A DNA stretch of 64,000 bases from Maribellus sp. CM-23 (GTDB lineage: Bacteria > Bacteroidota > Bacteroidia > Bacteroidales > Prolixibacteraceae), in assembly GCF_021354595.1 (NCBI RefSeq), contig NZ_JADWYJ010000008.1, forward strand, positions 1 to 64,000. The letters run 5' to 3'. Every line of letters begins with the position of its first letter. The first letter of the stretch is position 1. The translations under genes were made by a program, and so were the position numbers. The notes beneath the pieces were generated by a model. It did not search any database. It was not told the origin of the DNA and saw only the letters and a program-made list of their open reading frames with translations. Below, one piece after another: positions 42,762 to 51,247 of this stretch.

Positions 42762-44864
42762 ATGCCGGATTTTCTAGATCAGGAAATAAAATTCTTACCC
42801 GGAGTCGGGCCGCAAAGAGCCGAGATTCTGAAAAAGGAACTGAAAATTACCACTTTCAGAGACCTGATCTATTATTACCCGTACAAATACATCGACCGTA
42901 CCAGGTTCTACAAAATCTCCGAGATACATTCGCAGATGCCTTACATTCAGGTAAAAGGAGTAATTCGTGCGATGGAAACCGTCGGAACTGGCAATAAACA
43001 ACGCCTAAACGCCAGATTTTACGATGAAACCGGGAGTATTGAACTGACCTGGTTCAGGGCAATAAAATGGCAAAAGGAAAACCTGAAGCTTAACAAAGAG
43101 TACATTGTATTTGGCAAACCGACCGAGTTTGGAGGTAAAATAAGCGTGGTTCATCCCGAGTTGGAAACCGAGGAAGAAAAACTGCTGCAACCATCGGGAC
43201 TTTTTCAGGGGTATTACAATACCACCGAAAACATGAAAAAGAAATATCTGAACTCCAAGACCATTCATAAAATGCAGTTGACACTGTTGAATGTTGTGAA
43301 GGGCAAAATACCCGAGACTTTACCCAAAGAACTGGTCGCGCGCTTAAAACTGATGTCCCTGGAAGAAGCCCTGACCAACATTCACAAACCAGAAACAACA
43401 GTGGAACTGAAGAAAGCGACTTTCCGCCTGAAGTTTGAAGAGCTTTTCTTCATTCAGTTGAAAATACTTGCCTTAAAACACAACCGGAACCAAAAATTCA
43501 AGGGATTTCGGTTTGAACATGTTGGCTACAATTTCAATAAGTTTTACAGCGATTTTCTCCCTTTTCAACTAACCAATGCGCAGAAGAAAGTAATCAAGGA
43601 AATACGCAGGGACGTAAACCAGCATACGCAAATGAACCGCTTGCTGCAGGGCGATGTGGGAAGCGGAAAAACGCTGGTGGCACTAATGACAATGCTTCTG
43701 GCGATGGACAACGGTTTTCAGAGTTGTCTGATGGCACCCACTGAAATCCTGGCCCAGCAGCATTTCCAGTCTATTTCCAGGTTTTTGAATGGGATGAATA
43801 TTAAAGTGGGGCTGCTCACCGGCTCTACCAAGGTGAGCGAACGAAGAGAAATACATGAAGCTCTTCAATCGGGTGAAATGCAGATCATTATTGGAACGCA
43901 CGCACTAATTGAGGACACGGTGATGTTTGACAAACTGGGGTTGGTGGTAATTGACGAGCAACATCGTTTTGGCGTAGCGCAACGTGCCAAACTGTGGCAA
44001 AAAAACGAACTGATTCCGCCACACATTTTGGTGATGACTGCCACCCCTATTCCACGAACGCTCGCCATGACCGTTTACGGCGATTTGGATGTTTCGGTGA
44101 TTGATGAACTACCTCCGGGCAGAAAACCGATCCAGACCATGCACTTCTACGAAAACAGGCGAAAACAGGTCAACAATTTTCTGAAACAGCAGATTGATAA
44201 AGACACACAGGTTTACATTGTTTATCCGCTGATTTCGGAATCGGAAAAAATGGATTTAAAAAATCTGGAGGAAGGTTATCGCCATATTTCAGAAAGCTTC
44301 CCGGAGTTTAAGATCAGCATGGTTCACGGTAAGATGAAACCTGCGGTGAAGGAGAATGCCATGCAGCATTTTAAAAACGCCGAATCGCAGATTATGGTGG
44401 CCACCACTGTTATTGAAGTAGGTGTTGATGTACCCAATGCGTCGGTGATGGTGATTGAAAGCGCCGAACGTTTTGGACTTTCGCAATTGCACCAGTTACG
44501 CGGACGGGTTGGCCGAGGCGCTGAGCAATCGTATTGTATTCTGATGTCGTCGTATAAATTGAGCAACGAAAGCCGCAAACGACTGGAAACCATGGTACGC
44601 ACCAACGATGGATTCGAAATTGCAGAAGTGGATATGAAACTTCGTGGCCCCGGCGATTTGGAAGGAACGGCTCAGAGCGGAATGGGATTCGACCTGAAAA
44701 TTGCCAATCTTGGAAAAGACGGAGAAATTCTTCAGATGGCGCGCAACGTCGCCAACGACATTCTGGATGACGATCCGTTTCTGCAAAAAGAAAACAACCG
44801 TTTACTGCTGCAAAGTTTACTATCCAACAAAGAAACAGAGTTCGACTGGAGCTCGATCAGCTAA
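42762..44864 (+). CDS. recG: ATP-dependent DNA helicase RecG
   Basis: 700 residues, typical length. The wedge/OB domain occupies residues 1-200 (YYYPYKYIDRTRFYKI, YIQVKGVIRAM). The helicase core has GDVGSGKT, DEQHRFGVAQR, ATPIPRTLAMTVYGDLDVSVIDELPPGRKPI-type motifs III/IV, and RGRVGRGAEQS. It drives branch migration and remodels stalled replication forks. It is converging with the CDF transporter gene, with only 14 bases between their stops. Confidence 0.97.
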   Translation: MPDFLDQEIKFLPGVGPQRAEILKKELKITTFRDLIYYYPYKYIDRTRFYKISEIHSQMPYIQVKGVIRAMETVGTGNKQRLNARFYDETGSIELTWFRAIKWQKENLKLNKEYIVFGKPTEFGGKISVVHPELETEEEKLLQPSGLFQGYYNTTENMKKKYLNSKTIHKMQLTLLNVVKGKIPETLPKELVARLKLMSLEEALTNIHKPETTVELKKATFRLKFEELFFIQLKILALKHNRNQKFKGFRFEHVGYNFNKFYSDFLPFQLTNAQKKVIKEIRRDVNQHTQMNRLLQGDVGSGKTLVALMTMLLAMDNGFQSCLMAPTEILAQQHFQSISRFLNGMNIKVGLLTGSTKVSERREIHEALQSGEMQIIIGTHALIEDTVMFDKLGLVVIDEQHRFGVAQRAKLWQKNELIPPHILVMTATPIPRTLAMTVYGDLDVSVIDELPPGRKPIQTMHFYENRRKQVNNFLKQQIDKDTQVYIVYPLISESEKMDLKNLEEGYRHISESFPEFKISMVHGKMKPAVKENAMQHFKNAESQIMVATTVIEVGVDVPNASVMVIESAERFGLSQLHQLRGRVGRGAEQSYCILMSSYKLSNESRKRLETMVRTNDGFEIAEVDMKLRGPGDLEGTAQSGMGFDLKIANLGKDGEILQMARNVANDILDDDPFLQKENNRLLLQSLLSNKETEFDWSSIS

Positions 44865-44878
44865 AATTTCATGAACTT

Positions 44879-45535
44879 TCAATGATGATGGTGATGATGG
44901 TCGTGTGTATGGCTTTCTTTCATTCCCAGCAGCACCATTCCCGAATCCTTTAACAATCCGATGGACCACTTTATAATAACCGCCGAGCTGATAACGGCAG
45001 CGATAGTATCAATAAAGGGAATATCCCAAATCATGGCAGCGAGCAATCCCAGAATAGCCGACAAACTGGTAAGGGCGTCGGCAATTACGTGCAAGTAAGC
45101 GGCCCGTATATTGTGATCGGAATCTTCGTGATCGTGATGCAGCAGAAAAGCACTGACAATATTTACCACCAGACCAATCACCGCCACCAGAATTGCCTCG
45201 CGGTAAACAATATCGGCCGGTTCAATAAAACGCCTGACCGCTTCGTACAAAATAACAACAGCGAACAATAGCAAAATCAGGCCACTGCTGTATCCTGAAA
45301 GCGAAAGAATTTTCCCGGATTCGCCGTTAAATTTTCGGCTGTTTTGGGCCTTTCTTACAAGTACATAGGCCAACCAACTCAACCCGATTGCTAGCACATG
45401 CGACCCCATGTGAATTCCATCGGCCAGCAAAGCCATCGATTTGGTACTTAATCCAAATGCAATTTCTACCACCATCGTTGCCATGGTAAGCAGTACTACC
45501 CAAAGTGTTTTCTTTTCGTATTTATGAACATCCAT
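44879..45535 (-). CDS. short CDF-family metal ion exporter with C-terminal polyhistidine
   Basis: 218 residues. Six transmembrane segments carry the metal sites: Asp/His in LADGIHMGSH (TM2) and HVIADALTS (TM5), as in CDF zinc or cobalt/nickel exporters (DmeF-like). An HHDHEDSDH loop and a C-terminal HDHHHHHH tail add His-rich metal capture sites. Unlike most CDF proteins it has no cytoplasmic C-terminal dimerisation domain of about 80-90 residues. The His tail may substitute for it. The metal (Zn, Co or Ni) is not decided. Confidence 0.9.
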   Translation of the reverse strand: MDVHKYEKKTLWVVLLTMATMVVEIAFGLSTKSMALLADGIHMGSHVLAIGLSWLAYVLVRKAQNSRKFNGESGKILSLSGYSSGLILLLFAVVILYEAVRRFIEPADIVYREAILVAVIGLVVNIVSAFLLHHDHEDSDHNIRAAYLHVIADALTSLSAILGLLAAMIWDIPFIDTIAAVISSAVIIKWSIGLLKDSGMVLLGMKESHTHDHHHHHH

Positions 45536-45673
45536 ACTTTCTCATTTTCCGAACCGAACGCCCTGCATTACGCTCTAATAAAGCGGTCAATTCTGCCACA
45601 TCTTTTGCTAACTAACAATTGGATTTTAAAATTGCTCACCAATTTTTCGTTTGATTTTATTTGTCTGCAAGAA

Positions 45674-45706
45674 AAGGCGGGATTCCAACTCATGATATCC
45701 CGCCTT
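45674..45706 (-). terminator. terminator of the hypothetical lipoprotein gene
   Basis: AAGGCGGGAT and ATCCCGCCTT form a 10-bp stem with a 13-base loop, 29 bases after the stop of the minus-strand gene at 45735. Confidence 0.7.
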
Positions 45707-45734
45707 CAATATGAATAAATCACCAGCTCTATTT

Positions 45735-46229
45735 CTACTTTTCGATGGGTTGTAACTTTTCTTCGAGTTGCGGCAAGGCTTGTTTGAAGAAGCTTTCCCG
45801 CAGCGAATCCATTTGCTGAAACATTTTATCTACGTCAAAAAAGTCCTTTCCAAAACGATCATGAAAATAATTGTCACTAAAGAAATCACGGCATAACAAC
45901 GAATCACTAAACATCGGATTCATCAGTCCTTCGCCCCAAACCGACGGCATTTTTTCATTGAAAAACGATTTGAACGACTGCATCAGGCTATCTGCATCCA
46001 CCTGCACCGAATCGCCTTCCGAGTTGGTATACGACCACGTATAAGTGGAGTCGTACGCAATTACATTACCGTTTTCATCCACCTCTTTGTTCACTGTCCA
46101 GTGTTCTTCGGGCTTGTTTTTTGTGTCCTTTTTTCCTGCCAAATTTTCAATGCCCTTTCCTGATTGATCCTGAGCCTGGCACCCCAGGGTAAAAAGGGCA
46201 ACTACCATTGAAACAACCAGTGTTTTCAT
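45735..46229 (-). CDS. hypothetical lipoprotein
   Basis: 164 residues with lipobox VALFTLGC (Cys17). The mature part is acidic and rich in Phe, Asp and Met with repeated DFF/FFK elements (SFKSFFNEKM, CRDFFSDNYFHDRFGKDFFDVDKMFQQM). I recognise no family. The similarity in style to Bacteroidota envelope stress lipoproteins is not evidence of function. It is encoded alone. Confidence 0.7.
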   Translation of the reverse strand: MKTLVVSMVVALFTLGCQAQDQSGKGIENLAGKKDTKNKPEEHWTVNKEVDENGNVIAYDSTYTWSYTNSEGDSVQVDADSLMQSFKSFFNEKMPSVWGEGLMNPMFSDSLLCRDFFSDNYFHDRFGKDFFDVDKMFQQMDSLRESFFKQALPQLEEKLQPIEK

Positions 46230-46428
46230 TTTTCGTTCCTCCTTTATTTTTTGTTAAGTATTTTCAAGAAAATTACCGGGCAACAAGGCGCAAATCCTGT
46301 ACCATGGCGCTGTTAAAAGAGTTTAACAATAAGGGTCTTTTGCAAAGTTTAACACTACGGAAAAAATGTAACACTTATTTAGATTTATGACCAGAATCAA
46401 GCTGAATATCTGTCAGTTATTTCAGTAA

Positions 46429-47274
46429 TTACAATTTATTTACAGCCTCAAAAAACAGTTGTTGAATTTTCCGGGTTACAGGGCCCGGTTCACCGTTGCC
46501 AATCCGAACATCGTCAACTTCCACAACCGGCAGAATTTCGCTGCCCGTTCCACAAATAAAAACTTCATCCATTTCTTTCAACTCCGCTTCCGCAAACAGC
46601 TTCTCCTCTACTGAAAGTTGGTTTTCGGCACAAAGCTCCAACACCACTTTGCGTGTAATGCTGGGTAAAATCAGGTTCGAAAGCGGCCGGGTAATTAAAA
46701 CTCCGTTTTTTACGGTGAACAGACCTGAATGGGTTGCTTCCGTAACATAGCCATCGCGCACCAGGATGCTCTCGCCTGCCCCCTTTTTTACGGCTTCGTT
46801 GTACAGCATCGTATTGGGCAAAAGCGACACCGATTTAATATCGCATCTCTTCCACCGGATGTCTTCCTGAACGATCACTTTTATCCCTTTGCCCAGTTTC
46901 TCTTCGGCCGAAGGCAACGGAAAGGCAAAAGCATATATCGTAGGTTTTATTTCAGTCGGGAAATGATGTACCCGCGGATGTGCTCCCCGGCTGATTTGCC
47001 AGTAAACGCCGGCATGTGTATTTAACAGGTTGTTTTTCTCAAGCAGGGTCAAAGAAATAGTTTCCAGTTCCGATACTCGTTCGTATTCAATATCAATCTC
47101 CTTCAGGCTCCGTTTTAGCCTCTGAAGATGATCTTCGAGCCGGAAAGGCTTTCCATAGTAAAATTTGGTTACTTCGTAAATTCCATCAGCAAAAATAAAC
47201 CCGCGGTCGTCGGGCGAAATGCAGGCTTCTGCCCGCTCAACATATGCCCCGTTAAGAAAAACTATTTCATTCAT
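46429..47274 (-). CDS. class IV aminotransferase, D-amino-acid aminotransferase-like
   Basis: 281 residues, fold-type IV PLP enzyme. It starts with ISPDDRGFIFADGIYEV, which includes the typical DRG(F/L) motif. The Schiff-base lysine is Lys147 in RCDIKSVSLLPN. The C-terminal phosphate loops are EATHSGLFTVKNG and TRPLSNLILPSITR. Branched-chain aminotransferases are the alternative. SRGAHPRVHHFP favours D-alanine aminotransferase, which supplies D-glutamate or D-alanine for cell wall synthesis. Confidence 0.9.
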   Translation of the reverse strand: MNEIVFLNGAYVERAEACISPDDRGFIFADGIYEVTKFYYGKPFRLEDHLQRLKRSLKEIDIEYERVSELETISLTLLEKNNLLNTHAGVYWQISRGAHPRVHHFPTEIKPTIYAFAFPLPSAEEKLGKGIKVIVQEDIRWKRCDIKSVSLLPNTMLYNEAVKKGAGESILVRDGYVTEATHSGLFTVKNGVLITRPLSNLILPSITRKVVLELCAENQLSVEEKLFAEAELKEMDEVFICGTGSEILPVVEVDDVRIGNGEPGPVTRKIQQLFFEAVNKL

Positions 47275-47320
47275 TTTATCACACTTTCAAAGCTCCCGAA
47301 AGTAGGACTATTCCATAAAA

Positions 47321-47352
47321 AAGAAAAGGAACTCTTTCGAATTCCTTTCTTT
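47321..47352. terminator. terminator between the RRM and aminotransferase genes
   Basis: AAGAAAAGGAA pairs with TTCCTTTCTT (one bulged A) and is flanked by A and T runs. It lies between the RRM gene stop at 47423 and the aminotransferase start and serves the RRM transcript. Confidence 0.6.
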
Positions 47353-47422
47353 ATTTTTTCAACTTGCGCAACTCATTCCAAATTGTTTTGGAATAAATGC
47401 CAAGATTTATTTCAACCAATTA

Positions 47423-47731
47423 CTAGTAACGGTTTCTTGGACGGAAACCACCGCCACCTCTGCGGTCGCCACCACCACGAGGATTATTTTCGCGTGGTTT
47501 AGACTCGTTCACTTTGATGTTTCTTCCGCCAACTTCGGCGTTGTTCAATTCTTCGATAGCTTTTTTAGCACTATCATCGTCGTCCATTTCAACAAAACCG
47601 AAACCTTTGCTACGGCCAGTCAGTTTGTCCATTACAATTTTTGCAGAAGTTACTTCTCCATACTCCTCAAAAATCTCAACTAAATTTTCTTCGCCCAGGT
47701 TAAAGGGCAGATTACCAACGTAAATGTTCAT
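47423..47731 (-). CDS. RRM RNA-binding protein
   Basis: 102 residues from MNIYVGNLPFNLGEENLVE; a start 18 codons further upstream lacks family support. A single RRM with RNP2 (IYVGNL) and RNP1 (RSKGFGFVEM), followed by a short Gly/Arg-rich tail (RGGGDRRGGGGFRPRNRY). This is the small RNA-binding family that Bacteroidota use widely and that is related in role to Hfq-like global regulators in B. thetaiotaomicron. The 5' region is long (see next entry). Confidence 0.95.
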   Translation of the reverse strand: MNIYVGNLPFNLGEENLVEIFEEYGEVTSAKIVMDKLTGRSKGFGFVEMDDDDSAKKAIEELNNAEVGGRNIKVNESKPRENNPRGGGDRRGGGGFRPRNRY

Positions 47732-48038
47732 TTTATACTGTTTTAAAGTGAATATTAGTTTTTCTACCAGCAGTAAACCATTCAAAATGGATTACCCCCT
47801 TGAGGTTACTTAAATACAGTACAAATGAAAATTGAAAGCAATAGAAATAACTTCGGGAAAACACAAGAAAGATGAACTGACCGGTTTGAAATAATCAATA
47901 AATAAAGACCAACTTTGTTAATTATCAGAGACATACTAAATTGGCTCCGACGCTATTAACATGCCAAAGGTAACGGAATCTTTGAAACAACAAGGATTTT
48001 TACGCATTTTCTTTCAAAATACTCCATTAAAAATATGT
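47732..48038 (-). other. intergenic region upstream of the RRM gene
   Basis: 307 bases with no open frame. Just before the gene the transcript has a small hairpin CCATTTTGAATGG and an AT-rich run. No exact TAnnTTTG box was found, so the promoter is not placed. A structured or cold-regulated leader is possible but not shown. Confidence 0.35.
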
Positions 48039-48752
48039 TCAGGAGCTGACCAAATCGCGAATTACGGCACTGGCAATAAAGCATCCAAACATAGGAGGCA
48101 TGTACGAAATAGTCCCCACTGTTGACTTTTTATTGCGGCTTTCTTCAAGTTTCACAGCATTCTCGTCTATTTCTTCGGAGGAGAACACCACTTTTAGCCC
48201 TTTCTTCACTCCCAGCCTCGAAAGTCGCTTCCGCATCATCTTGGCCAGTTTACAATTGTAGGACTTGGAAATATCGGTAAGCTCAATTTTTGAAGGGTCG
48301 GTTTTTCCTCCCGCTCCCATTGAACTGACTACATTCAACCCCATTTGCAGCGCATGATACACCAGGAAAACTTTGGGTGAAAGCGTATCGATGGCATCAA
48401 CCACATAATCGAAAGGCTGGCTTTTAAGCAGCTCGATGGTTCGTTCGTCGCGAATAAAATCATTGACGACCGTTAGTTCAATCTCAGGATTTATGTCTTT
48501 GAAACGTTGTGCCAGTATCTCGGCTTTAGGCAATCCCTTTGTACTAATCAGCGCCGGAAGTTGGCGGTTTCGGTTGCTTTCTTCTACCACATCGCCGTCT
48601 ACAATGGTCATTTTTCCAATTCCGGCGCGGCACAATTGCTCAGCGGCATAAGCTCCCACGCCTCCCAGTCCAACCACCAAAACGTTTGCCTGTTTCAATT
48701 TCTCCAGCTTTTCCTTTCCGAAAAGCAATTCAGTTCTTTCTAACCAACTCAT
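48039..48752 (-). CDS. tcdA: tRNA threonylcarbamoyladenosine dehydratase
   Basis: 237 residues of the E1/ThiF-like family. ATP-binding loop VVGLGGVGAYAAEQLCRAGIG, DGDVVEESNRNRQ, and the Asp of VVDAIDTLSPKVFL are conserved. It cyclises t6A37 in ANN-decoding tRNAs to the hydantoin form (ct6A). The conserved C-terminal segment GTISYMPPMFG matches TcdA rather than MoeB. The TatD gene is immediately upstream on the same strand (8 bases), so the two are co-transcribed. Confidence 0.94.
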   Translation of the reverse strand: MSWLERTELLFGKEKLEKLKQANVLVVGLGGVGAYAAEQLCRAGIGKMTIVDGDVVEESNRNRQLPALISTKGLPKAEILAQRFKDINPEIELTVVNDFIRDERTIELLKSQPFDYVVDAIDTLSPKVFLVYHALQMGLNVVSSMGAGGKTDPSKIELTDISKSYNCKLAKMMRKRLSRLGVKKGLKVVFSSEEIDENAVKLEESRNKKSTVGTISYMPPMFGCFIASAVIRDLVSS

Positions 48753-48760
48753 TTAGTAAT

Positions 48761-49447
48761 TCAATAACGTCCGGACAAGGTTTTTTCAATGCGGTTGAAA
48801 TTTTTCCAGACGGCTGTTTTTAATTCTTCCACCGGGATTTGTTTGAGTGCGGCAGCTCGGTTGTAGATTTGTTCCACTTCACCATCCATTTCGTCGGTCT
48901 CCAAAAAAATCCGGTTCAGCGGTAAATACTGAAACGACTCGATGGCTTTTGCATTATCCCTAAACAAAATATCTCCGAACGAAAACATAAAATCCATTTC
49001 AGCCAGTTGCTTTGTCATTTCCAATCCAGCCGTGTATCCGTGTAGAATCCAGGTCATGGAAGGTTTCATTTTTTTGCGTAAGGCAATCACTTCGTTGTAG
49101 GCTTTTACACAATGAATGATCAAGGGGTACTGGTATTCTTCGGCAATAAAAGCCTGCGCCTCAAAAACGCGGCTTTGCTCGGCGAAGTCTTTTCCGCACG
49201 ACTTATCCAGACCAGCTTCGCCCACAAAAATCACATGATCGAATTCAAGTGCTTCTTCCATCAACTGCAAAGCTTCGTTGTTTTCTTCCGCTGTGCCTAT
49301 GTGCCATGGATGGAGCCCCACCGAATAAAAATTACGGCCCGAGAAAGCCGCAAAACCATCTCCCGGGTAAATGTTTTGTACCGTAATTGTATCCGTTTCG
49401 TAATGACTCGGATGGGTATGAATATCAATATAAGGAACCGGTGTCAT
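48761..49447 (-). CDS. TatD-family metal-dependent hydrolase
   Basis: 228 residues from MTPVPYIDIHTHPSHYET; the longer reading overlaps the upstream gene. The metal site signature HTHPS at the start, FVGEAGLDKSCG (Glu), PLIIHCVKAYNE, LHGYTAG and LETDEM follow the TatD order. TatD enzymes are 3'-5' DNA exonucleases or D-aminoacyl-tRNA deacylases by different reports. At 228 residues it is slightly short for the family. Its neighbours suggest housekeeping. Confidence 0.9.
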   Translation of the reverse strand: MTPVPYIDIHTHPSHYETDTITVQNIYPGDGFAAFSGRNFYSVGLHPWHIGTAEENNEALQLMEEALEFDHVIFVGEAGLDKSCGKDFAEQSRVFEAQAFIAEEYQYPLIIHCVKAYNEVIALRKKMKPSMTWILHGYTAGLEMTKQLAEMDFMFSFGDILFRDNAKAIESFQYLPLNRIFLETDEMDGEVEQIYNRAAALKQIPVEELKTAVWKNFNRIEKTLSGRY

Positions 49448-49467
49448 TGTGTACCAAAAGCAAGTTA

Positions 49468-50115
49468 CTATGCCATTTCCAGAATTTTTGCCACCACGTT
49501 GTTTGCACCGTCTGCAATCTGACTGATTGTAGCATCCAGCATGTAGCAAGGCGTTGTCACCACTTTGTATTTGTTGTCCACCACAATCTCTCCGTGAGTA
49601 GTTGCCACATGTGTTGCACCCAGTTTTTCAATGGCCGCAGCAGTTCCGGCATCCTGCCCGATAGTTACTTCCACATCGCCCAAAACTTTGGTAATTAAAG
49701 CAGGTGAAATACAAAGTGCCCCCACCGGCTTTTCTGCCACTACGGTAGATCGGATGGCGCTTTCAACATCCGGATTAACCGAACAATCGGGGCCATCGAA
49801 TGCAAAAGTGCACAGGTTCTTCGCCGCTCCAAAACCACCAGGAAAAACAATGGCATCGAAGTCTGAAGCTTTGTATTCAGAAAGAGGCTTAATATTCCCC
49901 CGGGCAATACGGGCAGCTTCCACCAACACATTCCGCGACTCCGGCATTTCTTCCCCGGTAAGGTGATTCACGACATGAGCCTGCTTTACATCCGGGGCAA
50001 AGCACTGATATTCGGCACCTTGCTGCGAAATGGCCAACATCGTTAAAGTGGCTTCGTGAATTTCGGCGCCGTCATATACACCACATCCGGCCAAAACAAC
50101 CGCTATTTTTTTCAT
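49468..50115 (-). CDS. elbB: ElbB/glyoxalase III-like isoprenoid biosynthesis protein
   Basis: 215 residues from MKKIAVVLAGCGVYDGAEIHE, the DJ-1/PfpI superfamily ElbB start. The nucleophile elbow is GALCISPALI (Cys near 130). Family-specific LTGEEMPESRNVLVEAARIARG is present. In E. coli the protein is a glyoxalase-like enzyme of uncertain physiological role linked to isoprenoid synthesis. It is encoded 20 bases upstream of the TatD gene, giving the row elbB-tatD-tcdA on one strand. Confidence 0.93.
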   Translation of the reverse strand: MKKIAVVLAGCGVYDGAEIHEATLTMLAISQQGAEYQCFAPDVKQAHVVNHLTGEEMPESRNVLVEAARIARGNIKPLSEYKASDFDAIVFPGGFGAAKNLCTFAFDGPDCSVNPDVESAIRSTVVAEKPVGALCISPALITKVLGDVEVTIGQDAGTAAAIEKLGATHVATTHGEIVVDNKYKVVTTPCYMLDATISQIADGANNVVAKILEMA

Positions 50116-50229
50116 GATTGTAATTCTTTGATAGGATTTTATTTTCAATCAAAATTACAGTTAAATACTGAATTTTTGAAATGAAAAGGCCCTGATCCCT
50201 CAACGCCTTTTATTGTAAAATCCTTTCAA

Positions 50230-51147
50230 CTAACTGATTTCATCCAGGTTATACGGAGTTTCCTGGTATACGTAATAATTCAACCAGTTTGAAAATAACA
50301 GGTTAGCAGTGGATTGCCAGCGCATCAACGGTTTTTCTTCCGGGTTATCATCTGGGTAATAATTCACCGGAACTTCAATCGGAAGTTTCTTTGCCTTGTC
50401 GCGATGATACTCTCCATCGAGCGTATTTCGGGCATATTCGGCATGCCCGGTTATAAACAACTGCCGCCCGTTTTTGGCCTTCAGAATGGTAACACCGGCC
50501 TCTTCAGAAGAGGCAATGATTTTTAGCTCATCCACTTTTTCAATGTCTTCTGCCCTGATTTCAGTATGACGGGAATGAGGCACAAAAAACACATCGTCGA
50601 AACCTCTGAAAATCGGCAGATTCTCTTCGATATGGGTATGTTTGAATACTCCGAACTTCTTTTTGCCGAGCGGATATTTTGGGATGCCGTAGTGATGATA
50701 CAACCCGGCCTGGGCGGCCCAGCAAATAAACAAGGTAGAGGTTACATTTTTCTCTGCCCAGTCCATAATTACTTTCATCTCTTCCCAATATTTTACCTCT
50801 TCAAAAGGAAGCTGCTCTACCGGCGCACCGGTAATGATCATGCCATCGTATTTCTTTTGTCTGAGTTCATCAAACGTCCGGTAAAAGGCCTTCATGTGCT
50901 CCAGTGAAGTATTTTTGGGAGTATGCCCCTTGATCTTCAAAAAATCGATCTGAATCTGTAACGGAGAGTTCGACAACAATCGCAGCAGATCGGTTTCTGT
51001 GGTTATTTTCAAAGGCATAAGATTCAGGATCACAATTTTCAAAGGTCTGATATCCTGATGAGAAGCACGTGACTCATTCATCACAAAAATATTCTCCTCT
51101 TGCAGTATTTTTATGGCCGGTAGTTTATCCGGAATATTCAACGGCAT
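50230..51147 (-). CDS. metA: homoserine O-acetyltransferase of the MetA fold
   Basis: 305 residues numbered exactly as in E. coli MetA: nucleophile Cys142 in FICWAAQAGLYHH, His235 and Glu237 in TGHAEYA. Residue 111 is Glu (ITGAPVE), which in this family directs use of acetyl-CoA, while Gly gives succinyl-CoA. The product is therefore predicted to be O-acetylhomoserine, matching the O-acetylhomoserine sulfhydrylase gene next upstream. It catalyses the first committed step of methionine synthesis and is the last gene of the locus. Confidence 0.95.
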   Translation of the reverse strand: MPLNIPDKLPAIKILQEENIFVMNESRASHQDIRPLKIVILNLMPLKITTETDLLRLLSNSPLQIQIDFLKIKGHTPKNTSLEHMKAFYRTFDELRQKKYDGMIITGAPVEQLPFEEVKYWEEMKVIMDWAEKNVTSTLFICWAAQAGLYHHYGIPKYPLGKKKFGVFKHTHIEENLPIFRGFDDVFFVPHSRHTEIRAEDIEKVDELKIIASSEEAGVTILKAKNGRQLFITGHAEYARNTLDGEYHRDKAKKLPIEVPVNYYPDDNPEEKPLMRWQSTANLLFSNWLNYYVYQETPYNLDEIS

Positions 51148-51170
51148 CTTTTTTCGATTTTTGGATTACG

Positions 51171-51226
51171 GTATTGAGTAATGAGAATGAACTTTGATTC
51201 AAAATTCATTTCTCACTACTCATTAC
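51171..51226. repeat. long imperfect hairpin in the metY-metA gap
   Basis: Arms 51171-51191 and 51205-51226 are complementary at 19 of 21 positions with one bulge, and the loop is 13 bases. No T run follows in the metY-metA direction, so it is not a typical terminator. It is probably an mRNA processing or stability element. The arms contain degenerate 7-base units (AGTAATG and its complement). Confidence 0.6.
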
Positions 51227-51247
51227 TATTTACTCTCTACTTTATTT

